13,899 bases of DNA from JANYCD01 sp043738625 (GCA_043738625.1 JAYUFR010000166.1:1-13899), one strand, 5' to 3'. Counted from the stretch's first letter, positions 1 to 6,865 are shown. Numbers and translations are program-made. Notes: generated by a model not told the origin, from the sequence alone.

Positions 1-69
1 GTGCTCACCATGGGTGCCGGCTCCATCGGCGCGGTGGCATCGAAACTGGTTAAAGTCAGTGAGGAGTGA
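1..69 (+). CDS. murC: UDP-N-acetylmuramate--L-alanine ligase, C-terminal end (partial)
   Basis: Only the last 22 codons lie in the window, ending at TGA 67-69. The peptide reads VLTMGAGSIGAVASKL and then VKVSEE. The MGAG-IG stretch is the conserved tail of the MurC ligase C-terminal domain (compare QGAGNIG in the E. coli enzyme). MurC adds L-alanine to UDP-MurNAc in the cytoplasm. Its position directly before murB fits the dcw cluster order. The final residues (VSEE) and the stop lie in or beside a short repeat starting at base 57, so the extreme C terminus appears repeat-derived. The identification rests on this short tail plus context. Confidence 0.85.
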   Translation: MLTMGAGSIGAVASKLVKVSEE

Positions 70-88
70 GCAGTGAGGAGTGAGGCGT
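57..88 (+). repeat. Short repeat, copy A: tandem 14-mer at the murC/murB junction
   Basis: Two exact consecutive copies of the 14-mer CAGTGAGGAGTGAG (57-70 and 71-84) are followed by GCGT. The whole 32-base block matches the reverse complement of 341-372 at 31 of 32 positions. It overlaps the murC stop codon and the GTG start proposed for murB. Each unit contains GAGGAG, which resembles a Shine-Dalgarno sequence. Confidence 0.9.
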
Positions 89-999
89 TGCGTGGTGAAT
101 TGCGTTCAGCCGAGCCGATGGGCCGTCACGTCACGTGGCGTGCCAGTGGTGCGGCAGCGCATGCCTATTTCCCATCCGATCTCGATGACCTCGCCGTCTT
201 CCTGCGTCAATTGCGCCATGACGAGCCCGTACTGATGGTCGGCCTTGGCAGCAATCTGCTGGTACGCGACAGCGGTTTCGATGGCACCGCGATATTCACC
301 CATGGCGCGTTGAAAACGCTGCGCCTGGAACCACCCCCAGACGCCTCACTCCTCACTCCTCACTCCTCACTGGTATACGCCGAAGCCGGTGTCGCCAGTC
401 CCCAGCTGGCGCGCTTTGCCGCCAATCACGGATTGGTCGGTGCCGAATTTCTGGCCGGGATTCCCGGTTGCGTGGGTGGCGCCCTGGCCATGAACGCCGG
501 CTGCCACGGCAGCGAAACCTGGAACCATGTCGAACGGGTACTGATGCTGAATCGGCGTGGCGAGCGCATTGAACGTCGGCCGGAGGATTTCGAGATCGGC
601 TATCGCCATGCTGGACTGAAGGCCGCAAACGATGAAGTTTTCGCCGCCGCCTGGCTGCGTTTTCCTGCGGGCGATGGCCATGCGTCGCGCGAGCGGATCC
701 GCGAACTGCTGGAGAAGCGCGCCGCGACGCAGCCTTTGCAGTGGCCGAATGCCGGATCTGTGTTTCGCAATCCGCCCGGTGATCATGCCGCGCGTCTGAT
801 TGAGGCAGCCGGTTTGAAGGGCGCAAACCAAGGCGCAGCGCGGGTTTCTGAAAAGCATGCGAATTTCATCGTTAATCCGGAGGGCAAGGCGACAGCGTCT
901 GAGATAGAAATGCTGATCGTCCGCGTGCAGTCCACGGTGCTTGAAAAATTCGGCGTGGAACTGGTCAGGGAAGTCAGGATCATGGGAGTGGCAGTGTAA
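73..999 (+). CDS. murB: UDP-N-acetylenolpyruvoylglucosamine reductase
   Basis: MurB is the FAD enzyme that uses NADPH to reduce UDP-GlcNAc-enolpyruvate to UDP-MurNAc in the cytoplasm. The 308-residue protein shows the FAD-binding motif GLGSNLLVRD (57-66), GAEFLAGIPGCVGGALAMNAG (123-143), IGYRH with the substrate-site arginine near 178, AGSVFRNP with the catalytic serine S229, and REVRIMG with the catalytic glutamate E300. It is shorter than the 342-residue E. coli enzyme. The start is uncertain: GTG 73 has GAGGAG at 61-66, and the in-frame TTG 88 has GAGGAG at 75-80, both sites lying within repeat copy A. Residues 90-100 (DASLLTPHSSL) are encoded by repeat copy B and sit where relatives pass directly from the 'GAL..L' strand to 'AEAGV', so they look like an in-frame insertion. 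The stop overlaps the ddl start (TAATG). Confidence 0.96.
   Translation: MRSEALRGELRSAEPMGRHVTWRASGAAAHAYFPSDLDDLAVFLRQLRHDEPVLMVGLGSNLLVRDSGFDGTAIFTHGALKTLRLEPPPDASLLTPHSSLVYAEAGVASPQLARFAANHGLVGAEFLAGIPGCVGGALAMNAGCHGSETWNHVERVLMLNRRGERIERRPEDFEIGYRHAGLKAANDEVFAAAWLRFPAGDGHASRERIRELLEKRAATQPLQWPNAGSVFRNPPGDHAARLIEAAGLKGANQGAARVSEKHANFIVNPEGKATASEIEMLIVRVQSTVLEKFGVELVREVRIMGVAV
341..372 (-). repeat. Short repeat, copy B: inverted copy inside murB
   Basis: The plus strand shows iterated CTCACTC units. The reverse complement of this block differs from copy A (57-88) at a single base out of 32. The arms are separated by 252 bases that encode the MurB N-terminal region. The copy is translated in frame as part of MurB without introducing a stop. 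Confidence 0.9.
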
Positions 1000-1904
1000 T
1001 GTCAGGCAAGGTGGCCGTCATGATGGGGGGCAAGTCCGCAGAGCGTGAGATATCGTTGAAAAGCGGTGCGGCGGTACTGTCGGCGCTGCAACGTGCAGGT
1101 GTCGACGCGCATGCTTTCGATCCATCCGTTGAAGATTTGTCGGCCTTGCGCGAACAAAGTATTGACCGTGTGTTCATTGCACTCCACGGTCGCGGCGGTG
1201 AAGATGGCACGCTGCAGGGTGCGCTGGAATTGATGGAGATTCCGTATACCGGCAGCGGCGTGCTGGCATCCGCACTCGCCATGGACAAGTGGCGTTCCAA
1301 ATTGGTGTGGCAAGCCGCCGGCATTCCGGTGCCTGAATTTTCCGTCATCACGGCGGATAGTGATTTTGCGGCGGTCGAAAAAAAACTCGGGCTGCCGTTG
1401 TTCGTCAAGCCGGCCAATGAAGGGTCGAGCATCGGCATTTCCAAAGTCAAGCGGCGCAGCGATCTGCCCGCCGCTTTTGCGGCTGCGGCGAAATTCGACA
1501 GCGTGGTTTTGGCTGAGCGATTTCTTTCCGGCGGGGAGTACACCGTCGGCATTCTCGGTAGCCGCGCCTTGCCGGTAATACGCATTGTGCCGGCGACGGA
1601 GTTTTACGACTATGCGTCGAAGTACCTGCGTGACGATACCGAGTACAGGATTCCAAGCGGCCTTTCGAGTGATGAAGAACAGGCGCTTCAACAACTGGCA
1701 CAGCGCGCTTTTGCCGTGCTCGGCGGCCGTGGTTGGGGACGCGTAGACATGATGCTCGACGCTGCGGGCAAACCCTATGTGCTGGAAATCAATACCTCGC
1801 CGGGCATGACGGACCATTCTTTGGTGCCGATGGCAGCGCGCGCTGCGGGCATGAGTTTCGAGCAGTTCGTGACCGGGGTGCTTGAGGGGGCCTGCTGTGG
1901 CTAA
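999..1904 (+). CDS. ddlB: D-alanine--D-alanine ligase
   Basis: Ddl joins two D-alanines with ATP to make the terminal dipeptide of the peptidoglycan stem. The 301-residue ATP-grasp protein aligns closely with E. coli DdlB as I recall it. Visible landmarks are MGGKSAEREISL with E15 for the first D-Ala, ALHGRGGEDGTLQG (61-74), FVKPANEGSSIG with S143, FYDYASKYL with K208 and Y209, and the metal ligands D250, E263 and N265 in RVDMML and LEINTSPGMT. The tyrosine-type loop (YDYxxKY) is that of D-Ala-D-Ala rather than D-Ala-D-lactate ligases. The ATG overlaps the murB stop by one base, and the 3' end overlaps ftsQ by 8 bases, suggesting translational coupling. Confidence 0.97.
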   Translation: MSGKVAVMMGGKSAEREISLKSGAAVLSALQRAGVDAHAFDPSVEDLSALREQSIDRVFIALHGRGGEDGTLQGALELMEIPYTGSGVLASALAMDKWRSKLVWQAAGIPVPEFSVITADSDFAAVEKKLGLPLFVKPANEGSSIGISKVKRRSDLPAAFAAAAKFDSVVLAERFLSGGEYTVGILGSRALPVIRIVPATEFYDYASKYLRDDTEYRIPSGLSSDEEQALQQLAQRAFAVLGGRGWGRVDMMLDAAGKPYVLEINTSPGMTDHSLVPMAARAAGMSFEQFVTGVLEGACCG

Positions 1905-2673
1905 AAAGACCAAGCCATCTCCAGTACCGAGCGAGCGCTTCTGGGACAAACCGCCGCTGATGAATCTCGTGTCCGATGTGCTGCTGCTGTTGGGCAGTGC
2001 GGCGCTGGTATGGTCGGTGGCCATCGTGGCCCAGCGCCTGCCGGGTTTCTCGTTGCGGCAGGTCGTGGTCGAGAGTCGCCTGCAGCAGGTCACGCCGATG
2101 CAGATCGATTACGCCGTGCGGGATGCAGTGAGTGGGAATTTTTTTACCGTCAATCTCGATACGGTACGCGCTTCGTTCGAGAAATTGCCCTGGGTACGTC
2201 ATGCCGATGTGCGCCGGCGCTGGCCGGATACGCTGGAGCTGACGATAGAGGAACACGTGGCCGCCGGTCGCTGGCAGCAACTGGATGGCGAATCGCGTTT
2301 GGTGAATGACAAGGGTGAAGTATTCGCCGCCGCCGCCGAAGGCAATCTGCCCGCGCTTGCCGGCCCGGAAGGCGCAGCGCTGGATGTGCTGAGTCGCTAC
2401 CGCGAATTCAACCAGGCACTGGCAGCGTTGGGTCGCAGCCTGCAAAGCGTGGCGTTGTCGCCGCGCCAGGCGTGGCAACTGAAACTGGATGATGGGTTGG
2501 TGCTTGAACTGGGGCGCGAAGAACCGCAGCACCCGATCGCGAATCGCATGACGCGCTTCATCGCCAGTTATCACGAAGTTCAGCAAAAAGTCGGAGCACA
2601 TCTCATATCAATCGATATGCGCTATCCAAACGGGTTCGCCGTCCGTGCGACCCAAACCGGGAAGAAGTCCTGA
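1897..2673 (+). CDS. ftsQ: Cell division protein FtsQ
   Basis: FtsQ is the bitopic inner-membrane divisome protein that recruits FtsB and FtsL. From GTG 1897 the product has 258 residues: a short cytoplasmic N terminus, one membrane segment (about 24-46), a POTRA domain (about 51-120, containing LPWVRHADVRRRWPDTLELTI) and the periplasmic beta domain (about 125-250). I chose GTG 1897 over an in-frame TTG at 1882 because it gives the usual MAKK-type basic N terminus, follows the purine run GAGGGGG (1884-1890) and overlaps the end of ddl by only 8 bases. It precedes ftsA by 13 bases. Confidence 0.94.
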   Translation: MAKKTKPSPVPSERFWDKPPLMNLVSDVLLLLGSAALVWSVAIVAQRLPGFSLRQVVVESRLQQVTPMQIDYAVRDAVSGNFFTVNLDTVRASFEKLPWVRHADVRRRWPDTLELTIEEHVAAGRWQQLDGESRLVNDKGEVFAAAAEGNLPALAGPEGAALDVLSRYREFNQALAALGRSLQSVALSPRQAWQLKLDDGLVLELGREEPQHPIANRMTRFIASYHEVQQKVGAHLISIDMRYPNGFAVRATQTGKKS

Positions 2674-2686
2674 TGGTAAACAAGGG

Positions 2687-3916
2687 ATGAGCAAGGAAAG
2701 CAAAGATCTGATCGTCGGCCTCGACATCGGCACCTCCAAGATCGTGACACTGGTCGCGGAACTTGACGCTGAAGGGCGCCTGTCAGTGCTGGGCATCGGC
2801 AGCCAGGATTCGGTCGGCCTGAAGAAGGGCATGGTGGTCAACATCGAGGCGACCGTAAGTTCGATCTCGCGTGCCATCCAGGAGGTCGAGTTGATGACCG
2901 GTTGCAAGGTGACCGATGTCTATACCGGTATCGCCGGCAGCCATGTCAAGAGCAAGGATTCCAACGGCATGACGGTGGTGAAGGACAAGGAGGTCTCGCG
3001 CTACGACGTCGAGCGGGCGATTGAAGCCGCCAATGCCACGCCGATTTCGGCGGACGATCAAATTCTGCATACCCTGGTGCAGGAATTCATCGTCGACGGC
3101 CAGGATGGCGTCAAGGAGCCGATCGGCATGGACGCGCGCCGCCTTGAAGTGAAGGTGCATCTGGTCACCGGCGCGGTGACTGCGGTGCAGAACATCGTCA
3201 AATGTGTGCATCGTTGCGGCCTCGAAGTCGACGACCTGGTGCTGCAACCGCTCGCCTCGGGCTATGCGGTGCTGACCGAAGACGAGAAAGATGTCGGGGT
3301 GTGCCTGGTCGATATCGGCGGCGGCACCACGGATGTCGCCATCTTTGCCCAGGGCGCCATTCGCCACACCGCAGTGATTCCCATCGCCGGCGACCAGATC
3401 ACCAGCGATATCGGCCACGCACTGCGGACGTCGACCCAGGACGCCGAGGAAATCAAGATCGCCTATGGCGTCGCCCTGCAACAACTCGCTGATGCCGACG
3501 AGATGATCGAAGTGCCGGGCGTCGGCGACCGGCCATCCACGTCGCTGTCGCGCCAGACCCTGGCCGGATTCATCCAGCCACGGGTAGAAGAAATCTTGCA
3601 GAAGGTGCAGGAGGAGCTGGTGCGAAGCGGCTATGAGCGACTGCTGCGTGCCGGCGTGGTGTTGACCGGCGGCGCGGCACAGATGCCGGGCATGATCGAA
3701 CTCGGCGAAGAAGTTTTTCACAACACCGTGAAAATCGGCGTGCCGCATTACAGCGGCAATCTCAAGGACATGGTGCGCAATCCGCGCTACTCGACGGCCA
3801 TGGGGCTGTTGCTGGAAGGCCAGGCACAGCGCCAGCGCGGCCTGAAAATGCGCGACCCGAAATCATTTCGACAAGTACTGGGACGCATGCGCGCCTGGTT
3901 CGAAAAGAATTTTTGA
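2687..3916 (+). CDS. ftsA: Cell division protein FtsA
   Basis: FtsA is the actin-like ATP-binding protein that anchors FtsZ to the inner membrane and recruits later divisome proteins. The 409-residue product shows LIVGLDIGTSKIV (8-20, phosphate 1), an SHS2/1C subdomain (about 85-165), VDIGGGTTDVAIF (208-220, phosphate 2) and VVLTGGAAQMPG (324-335, adenosine motif). The C-terminal tail FRQVLGRMRAWFEKNF is rich in arginine and aromatics and fits the amphipathic membrane-targeting helix. ATG 2687 gives the standard MSKE...LIVGLDIGTSK start. Its upstream CAAGGG is unusually close to the ATG, so initiation may depend on coupling to ftsQ translation, which ends 13 bases upstream. Confidence 0.97.
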   Translation: MSKESKDLIVGLDIGTSKIVTLVAELDAEGRLSVLGIGSQDSVGLKKGMVVNIEATVSSISRAIQEVELMTGCKVTDVYTGIAGSHVKSKDSNGMTVVKDKEVSRYDVERAIEAANATPISADDQILHTLVQEFIVDGQDGVKEPIGMDARRLEVKVHLVTGAVTAVQNIVKCVHRCGLEVDDLVLQPLASGYAVLTEDEKDVGVCLVDIGGGTTDVAIFAQGAIRHTAVIPIAGDQITSDIGHALRTSTQDAEEIKIAYGVALQQLADADEMIEVPGVGDRPSTSLSRQTLAGFIQPRVEEILQKVQEELVRSGYERLLRAGVVLTGGAAQMPGMIELGEEVFHNTVKIGVPHYSGNLKDMVRNPRYSTAMGLLLEGQAQRQRGLKMRDPKSFRQVLGRMRAWFEKNF

Positions 3917-4039
3917 TGTGTGAATTGACGTGTTGCCGGACTGGCGGATTGCACAGAGATAGGCGGTTTTTCTCCGTGTGTCTTCTGGGTTTCCGGCATC
4001 GGATCGGCTTTATGGTTGCAGTTATCGAAGGAGACGAAT
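3917..4039 (+). promoter_or_regulatory. ftsA-ftsZ intergenic leader with strong ftsZ ribosome binding site
   Basis: This 123-base gap is the longest in the dcw part of the window. AAGGAG at 4028-4033, six bases before the ATG, is a near-ideal Shine-Dalgarno sequence and fixes the ftsZ start at 4040. A TTGACG (3925-3930) resembles a -35 box, but no convincing -10 follows at 16-18 bases. I see no terminator hairpin. Strong independent initiation fits the high FtsZ:FtsA ratio known in other bacteria. Confidence 0.6.
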
Positions 4040-5200
4040 ATGTTTGAAATTATCGAGAAAGACTCTTGCTCAACGGTGATCAAGGTTATCGGCGTCGGCG
4101 GCGCTGGCGGCAACGCCATCGAGCACATGATCCGTGAGAACGTGCAGGGGGTCGAATTCATCTGCGTCAACACCGATGCCCAGGCGCTGAAATCCAGCAG
4201 CGCGGATATCAAATTGCAGATCGGCCCGGGCCTCGGCGCTGGCGGCAAGCCGGAAAAGGCACGCGAATATGCCGAGCCGGAACGGGAAAAGATCGCTGAT
4301 GCGCTGCACGGCGCACACATGGTTTTCATCACCGCTGGCATGGGTGGCGGTACCGGTACCGGCGCCGCGCCGGTGATCGCCGAAGTCGCAAAAGAGATGG
4401 GAATACTGACTGTAGCGGTGGTCACCAAGCCGTTCGACTTCGAGATGGGCAAGAAAATGCGCCTTGCCGAACTCGGGTTGGAGCAGCTTGCCGAACACGT
4501 GGATTCCCTGATCGTAATACTCAACGACAAACTGATCGAAGTGCTGGGCGAGGAAATCAGCGTGCTCGAAGCCTTCAAAGCGGCCGACGACGTGTTGAAA
4601 AATGCCGTCGGCGGTATTGCCGAAATCATCAACATCGAAGGTTTGGTCAATGTTGACTTCGAGGATGTGCGTACGGTGATGGGTGAGGTGGGCAAGGCGA
4701 TGATGGGATCGGCGACGGCTGCCGGTGTCGACCGTGCCCGTCTCGCCGCCGAGCAGGCGGTTGCCAGCCCGCTGCTCGATGGTGTTGAACTGTCCGGCGC
4801 GCGCGGCGTGCTGGTCAATATTTCCGGCAGCAAACAGCTCAGCATGAAGGAAGTGAAAGAAGTCATGAATACCATCCGCAGCTATGCGGCCGATGATGCG
4901 CACATCATCTACGGCACGGTGTTCGACGAGGCGATGGAAGACCGGTTGCGGGTCACCGTTGTGGCGACCGGGCTGGGCGGCCCGACGGCGCGCAAGCAGC
5001 CGGTGCTGAGGACCGTGCAGATGTCGAACGAGGGCATGGGGTTGCGAACCGGTACCGACGACGTCAGTATGTCCAACGGCGACATGCCGCTACCCCAGGT
5101 ATTCCATGGCCGCACTCGCAATGCCGCAGTCGAGGCGATGAGCGCCAGCGGCATGGAGAAATACGACATTCCTGCTTTCCTGCGCAAACAGGCGGATTGA
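4040..5200 (+). CDS. ftsZ: Cell division protein FtsZ
   Basis: FtsZ is the tubulin-like GTPase that forms the cytokinetic ring. The 386-residue protein shows the N-terminal GTP-binding segment IKVIGVGGAGGNA (14-26), the tubulin signature GGGTGTG (102-108), the T7 catalytic loop NVDFEDVRTVM with aspartates D206 and D209, and GVLVNISGS in the C-terminal domain. A short linker (about 317-372) is followed by the conserved C-terminal peptide KYDIPAFLRKQAD, which binds FtsA and ZipA in other species. Length and motifs are ordinary and complete. The start is set by the AAGGAG at 4028-4033. Confidence 0.98.
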   Translation: MFEIIEKDSCSTVIKVIGVGGAGGNAIEHMIRENVQGVEFICVNTDAQALKSSSADIKLQIGPGLGAGGKPEKAREYAEPEREKIADALHGAHMVFITAGMGGGTGTGAAPVIAEVAKEMGILTVAVVTKPFDFEMGKKMRLAELGLEQLAEHVDSLIVILNDKLIEVLGEEISVLEAFKAADDVLKNAVGGIAEIINIEGLVNVDFEDVRTVMGEVGKAMMGSATAAGVDRARLAAEQAVASPLLDGVELSGARGVLVNISGSKQLSMKEVKEVMNTIRSYAADDAHIIYGTVFDEAMEDRLRVTVVATGLGGPTARKQPVLRTVQMSNEGMGLRTGTDDVSMSNGDMPLPQVFHGRTRNAAVEAMSASGMEKYDIPAFLRKQAD

Positions 5201-5206
5201 GGTTTT

Positions 5207-5254
5207 CGGGACTGGCCGCGCTAGACGGAGACAACATCCGGGTACAAAGTCCCG
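5207..5254 (+). other. Weak inverted repeat in the ftsZ-lpxC gap
   Basis: CGGGACT (5207-5213) and AGTCCCG (5248-5254) can pair over seven bases around a 34-base loop, followed by a short T run at 5265-5269. The loop is long and the T run is displaced from the stem, so this is at best a weak terminator or attenuator after ftsZ. It may be chance. Confidence 0.2.
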
Positions 5255-5263
5255 TGATTCAGG

Positions 5264-5293
5264 CTTTTTCCGGGGCGTTCGGTACGGTAAAAT
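5264..5293 (+). promoter_or_regulatory. Candidate sigma-70 promoter of lpxC
   Basis: TAAAAT (5288-5293) matches the -10 consensus at five of six positions and lies within GGTAAAATCG, the same ten bases found before secA. The -35 side (CTTTTT or TTTTTC around 5264-5270) is poor. Transcription starting about seven bases after the -10 would begin at or next to the lpxC ATG at 5300, where no Shine-Dalgarno sequence is visible. Confidence 0.35.
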
Positions 5294-5299
5294 CGCGTC

Positions 5300-6214
5300 A
5301 TGCTTAAGCAGCGCACACTGAAAACGCTTATCACCGCCACCGGCGTCGGTCTTCATTCCGGCGTCAAGGTGACGCTGGTCCTGCGCCCGGCGCAACCGGG
5401 CACCGGCATCGTTTTTCGTCGCGTTGACCTTGAGCCGCCGGTCGATCTGAAGGCCGACTGCTTTGGCGTCGGCGATACGCGCATGGCCTCGTGCCTTGAA
5501 CGCGATGGCGTCAAGGTAGCGACCGTCGAGCATCTGATGTCGGCGCTGGCCGGGCTGGGCATCGACAATCTCTATGTCGATGTCGATGCGGCCGAGCTTC
5601 CCATCATGGACGGTTCGGCGGGTCCCTTCGTGTTCCTGTTGCAGTCGGCAGGCATCGAGGAGCAGAACGCGCTCAAAAAATTCATCCGGGTGAAAAAAGC
5701 GGTCGAGGTGCGCGAGGGCGACAAATGGGCGCGGCTGGAACCCTATGATGGCTATCGCCTTTCCTTCTCCATTGTGTTCAATCATCCGGCCGTGGATCGG
5801 ACTTCAAGTTCCGTCACCATCGACTTTGCCGAGAACTCCTACCTGCGCGAAGTGGCGCGTGCGCGCACGTTCGGCTTCACGCAGGAAGTCGAGTACCTGC
5901 GCGAACAGGGCCTGGCCTTGGGTGGCAGCATGGAAAACGCCATCGTGATGGACGAGTATCGTGTGCTGAATACCGACGGCTTGCGCTACGCGGACGAGTT
6001 CGTCAAGCACAAGGTGCTGGACGCCATCGGCGACCTCTATCTGGCTGGGCATCCCCTGCTGGCATCGTTCTCCGCCCACAAATCGGGCCATGCGCTCAAC
6101 AACATGCTATTGCGGGCGTTGCTGTCGGATGCTTCCGCCTGGGAATTGGTGACTTTCGAGAAAGCCGAGACGACGCCGGTTGCGGTGGCAAACCTTTACC
6201 CGCAAGCGGCCTGA
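5300..6214 (+). CDS. lpxC: UDP-3-O-acyl-N-acetylglucosamine deacetylase
   Basis: LpxC is the zinc enzyme that removes acetate from UDP-3-O-acyl-GlcNAc, the first committed step of lipid A synthesis, in the cytoplasm. The 304-residue protein begins MLKQRTLKTLITATGVGLHSG, typical of the family. It has VEHLMSALAG with E77 and zinc ligand H78, FVKHKVLDAIGDL with H237 and D241, and KSGHALNN with the general-acid histidine H264. All are offset by one from E. coli H79, H238, D242 and H265. Both halves of the LpxC fold are complete. It follows ftsZ by 99 bases and is followed after six bases by a small membrane gene. Confidence 0.98.
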   Translation: MLKQRTLKTLITATGVGLHSGVKVTLVLRPAQPGTGIVFRRVDLEPPVDLKADCFGVGDTRMASCLERDGVKVATVEHLMSALAGLGIDNLYVDVDAAELPIMDGSAGPFVFLLQSAGIEEQNALKKFIRVKKAVEVREGDKWARLEPYDGYRLSFSIVFNHPAVDRTSSSVTIDFAENSYLREVARARTFGFTQEVEYLREQGLALGGSMENAIVMDEYRVLNTDGLRYADEFVKHKVLDAIGDLYLAGHPLLASFSAHKSGHALNNMLLRALLSDASAWELVTFEKAETTPVAVANLYPQAA

Positions 6215-6220
6215 CAGCCC

Positions 6221-6403
6221 ATGCTGCTGCTGCGGATGGTCGGTGTACTTACGGCGATCGCCATCGGCAGCGGCATCGTCGCTTATCTGTTTACCCGCGA
6301 CAAACTGTATTTGCGATTGGCCGGCCGCATCGCCAAATGGGCGCTGATTTTTGCGCTGGTCGTGTTGGCGCTGATGTTTCTGGAACGCGTCATCGTTTTG
6401 TAA
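6221..6403 (+). CDS. Small two-helix inner-membrane protein, function unknown
   Basis: The 60-residue product has two strongly hydrophobic segments (about 5-24 and 40-58) joined by a basic, aromatic-containing loop (TRDKLYLRLAGRIAKW). It ends with an acidic/basic pair (ER) before a short hydrophobic tail. This fits a helical hairpin in the inner membrane. The ATG lies six bases after the lpxC stop with no good Shine-Dalgarno sequence, so translation is probably coupled to lpxC. Similar short membrane proteins are, from memory, common at this locus in related bacteria, but I know of no function. It occupies the position of secM in enteric bacteria but shows no SecM-like arrest motif and is followed by a minus-strand gene. 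Its last 14 bases overlap the end of dciA on the other strand. Confidence 0.8.
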   Translation: MLLLRMVGVLTAIAIGSGIVAYLFTRDKLYLRLAGRIAKWALIFALVVLALMFLERVIVL

Positions 6404-6842
6404 TTCGAAGTTCGGCCCGTTCCACAAATCGGTCCAGCGCCTGCCGCAAAGGCGAGCTTTGTGGCAGCTTCTGGGCCAGCGATGTAAGTCCCTGCTTCGT
6501 TTCTTCCCCAATGCTGGAGCGGACTTCGGATTTTTTCACATCTGCCGTGAAGGTGCTTGGTTGCACTCGGACCTGGATTTGGTTAAGGTCAACCCCCTCT
6601 CGATGGAATACCTCGGCGAGACGTGGAGCCAGTTGTCGGATTTTCGCCGCCACCGCGCCGTTTTGGGCGTGAATAACAACGCTGCCTGATTTCACATTGG
6701 CTACCCGGCCATGGCGTGCAAGCGCCGCAGGAATGGCCTGTTCGTAAAGTCGCTGAAGTTTCAACAGGCGCCCCGCCTGAGTTGATAGCCGGGCCATACC
6801 GGCATCGGCGTTTAAACAGTCGGCAAGGCTGCGAGGGCGCAT
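6390..6842 (-). CDS. dciA: DUF721 / DciA-family protein, likely replicative helicase operator
   Basis: The 150-residue product carries a DUF721 domain: a helical start followed by a KH-like alpha/beta core (about 25-95), with the pattern VKSGSVVIHAQNGAVAAKIRQLAPRLAEVF typical of the family. DciA loads or positions the replicative helicase DnaB in bacteria without DnaC/DnaI; assignment of that role here is by family. The C-terminal third (about 100-150) looks flexible and charged. The gene is the only minus-strand gene inside the lpxC-secA block. It diverges from the M23 gene with only 23 bases between start codons and converges on the small membrane gene with a 14-base 3' overlap. No Shine-Dalgarno sequence is evident before its ATG. 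Confidence 0.85.
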   Translation of the reverse strand: MRPRSLADCLNADAGMARLSTQAGRLLKLQRLYEQAIPAALARHGRVANVKSGSVVIHAQNGAVAAKIRQLAPRLAEVFHREGVDLNQIQVRVQPSTFTADVKKSEVRSSIGEETKQGLTSLAQKLPQSSPLRQALDRFVERAELRITKR

Positions 6843-6865
6843 AAAATTAACAGGGAAGCAAAGAC

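Noticed and set aside
57..88. CRISPR-like or phage attachment repeat
   Set aside because: The units are contiguous 14-mers without spacers, there are no cas or integrase genes, and only one inverted partner is present in the window.
2645..2686. Upstream in-frame extension of ftsA starting at GTG 2645
   Set aside because: It would overlap ftsQ by 29 bases and add residues (RPKPGRSPDGKQG) not expected in FtsA. ATG 2687 gives the standard N terminus.
2783..3748. 321-codon minus-strand frame opposite ftsA, and similar ones opposite ftsZ and murB
   Set aside because: They are mirror frames of strongly conserved genes, with histidine/aspartate-rich composition typical of antisense translation.
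3925..3953. ftsZ promoter with TTGACG as -35
   Set aside because: At 16-18 bases downstream there is only ATTGCA-like sequence, not an acceptable -10 box.
6221..6403. SecM-like secretion monitor before secA
   Set aside because: The small protein has two membrane helices and no signal peptide plus arrest motif, and a minus-strand gene and the M23 gene separate it from secA.
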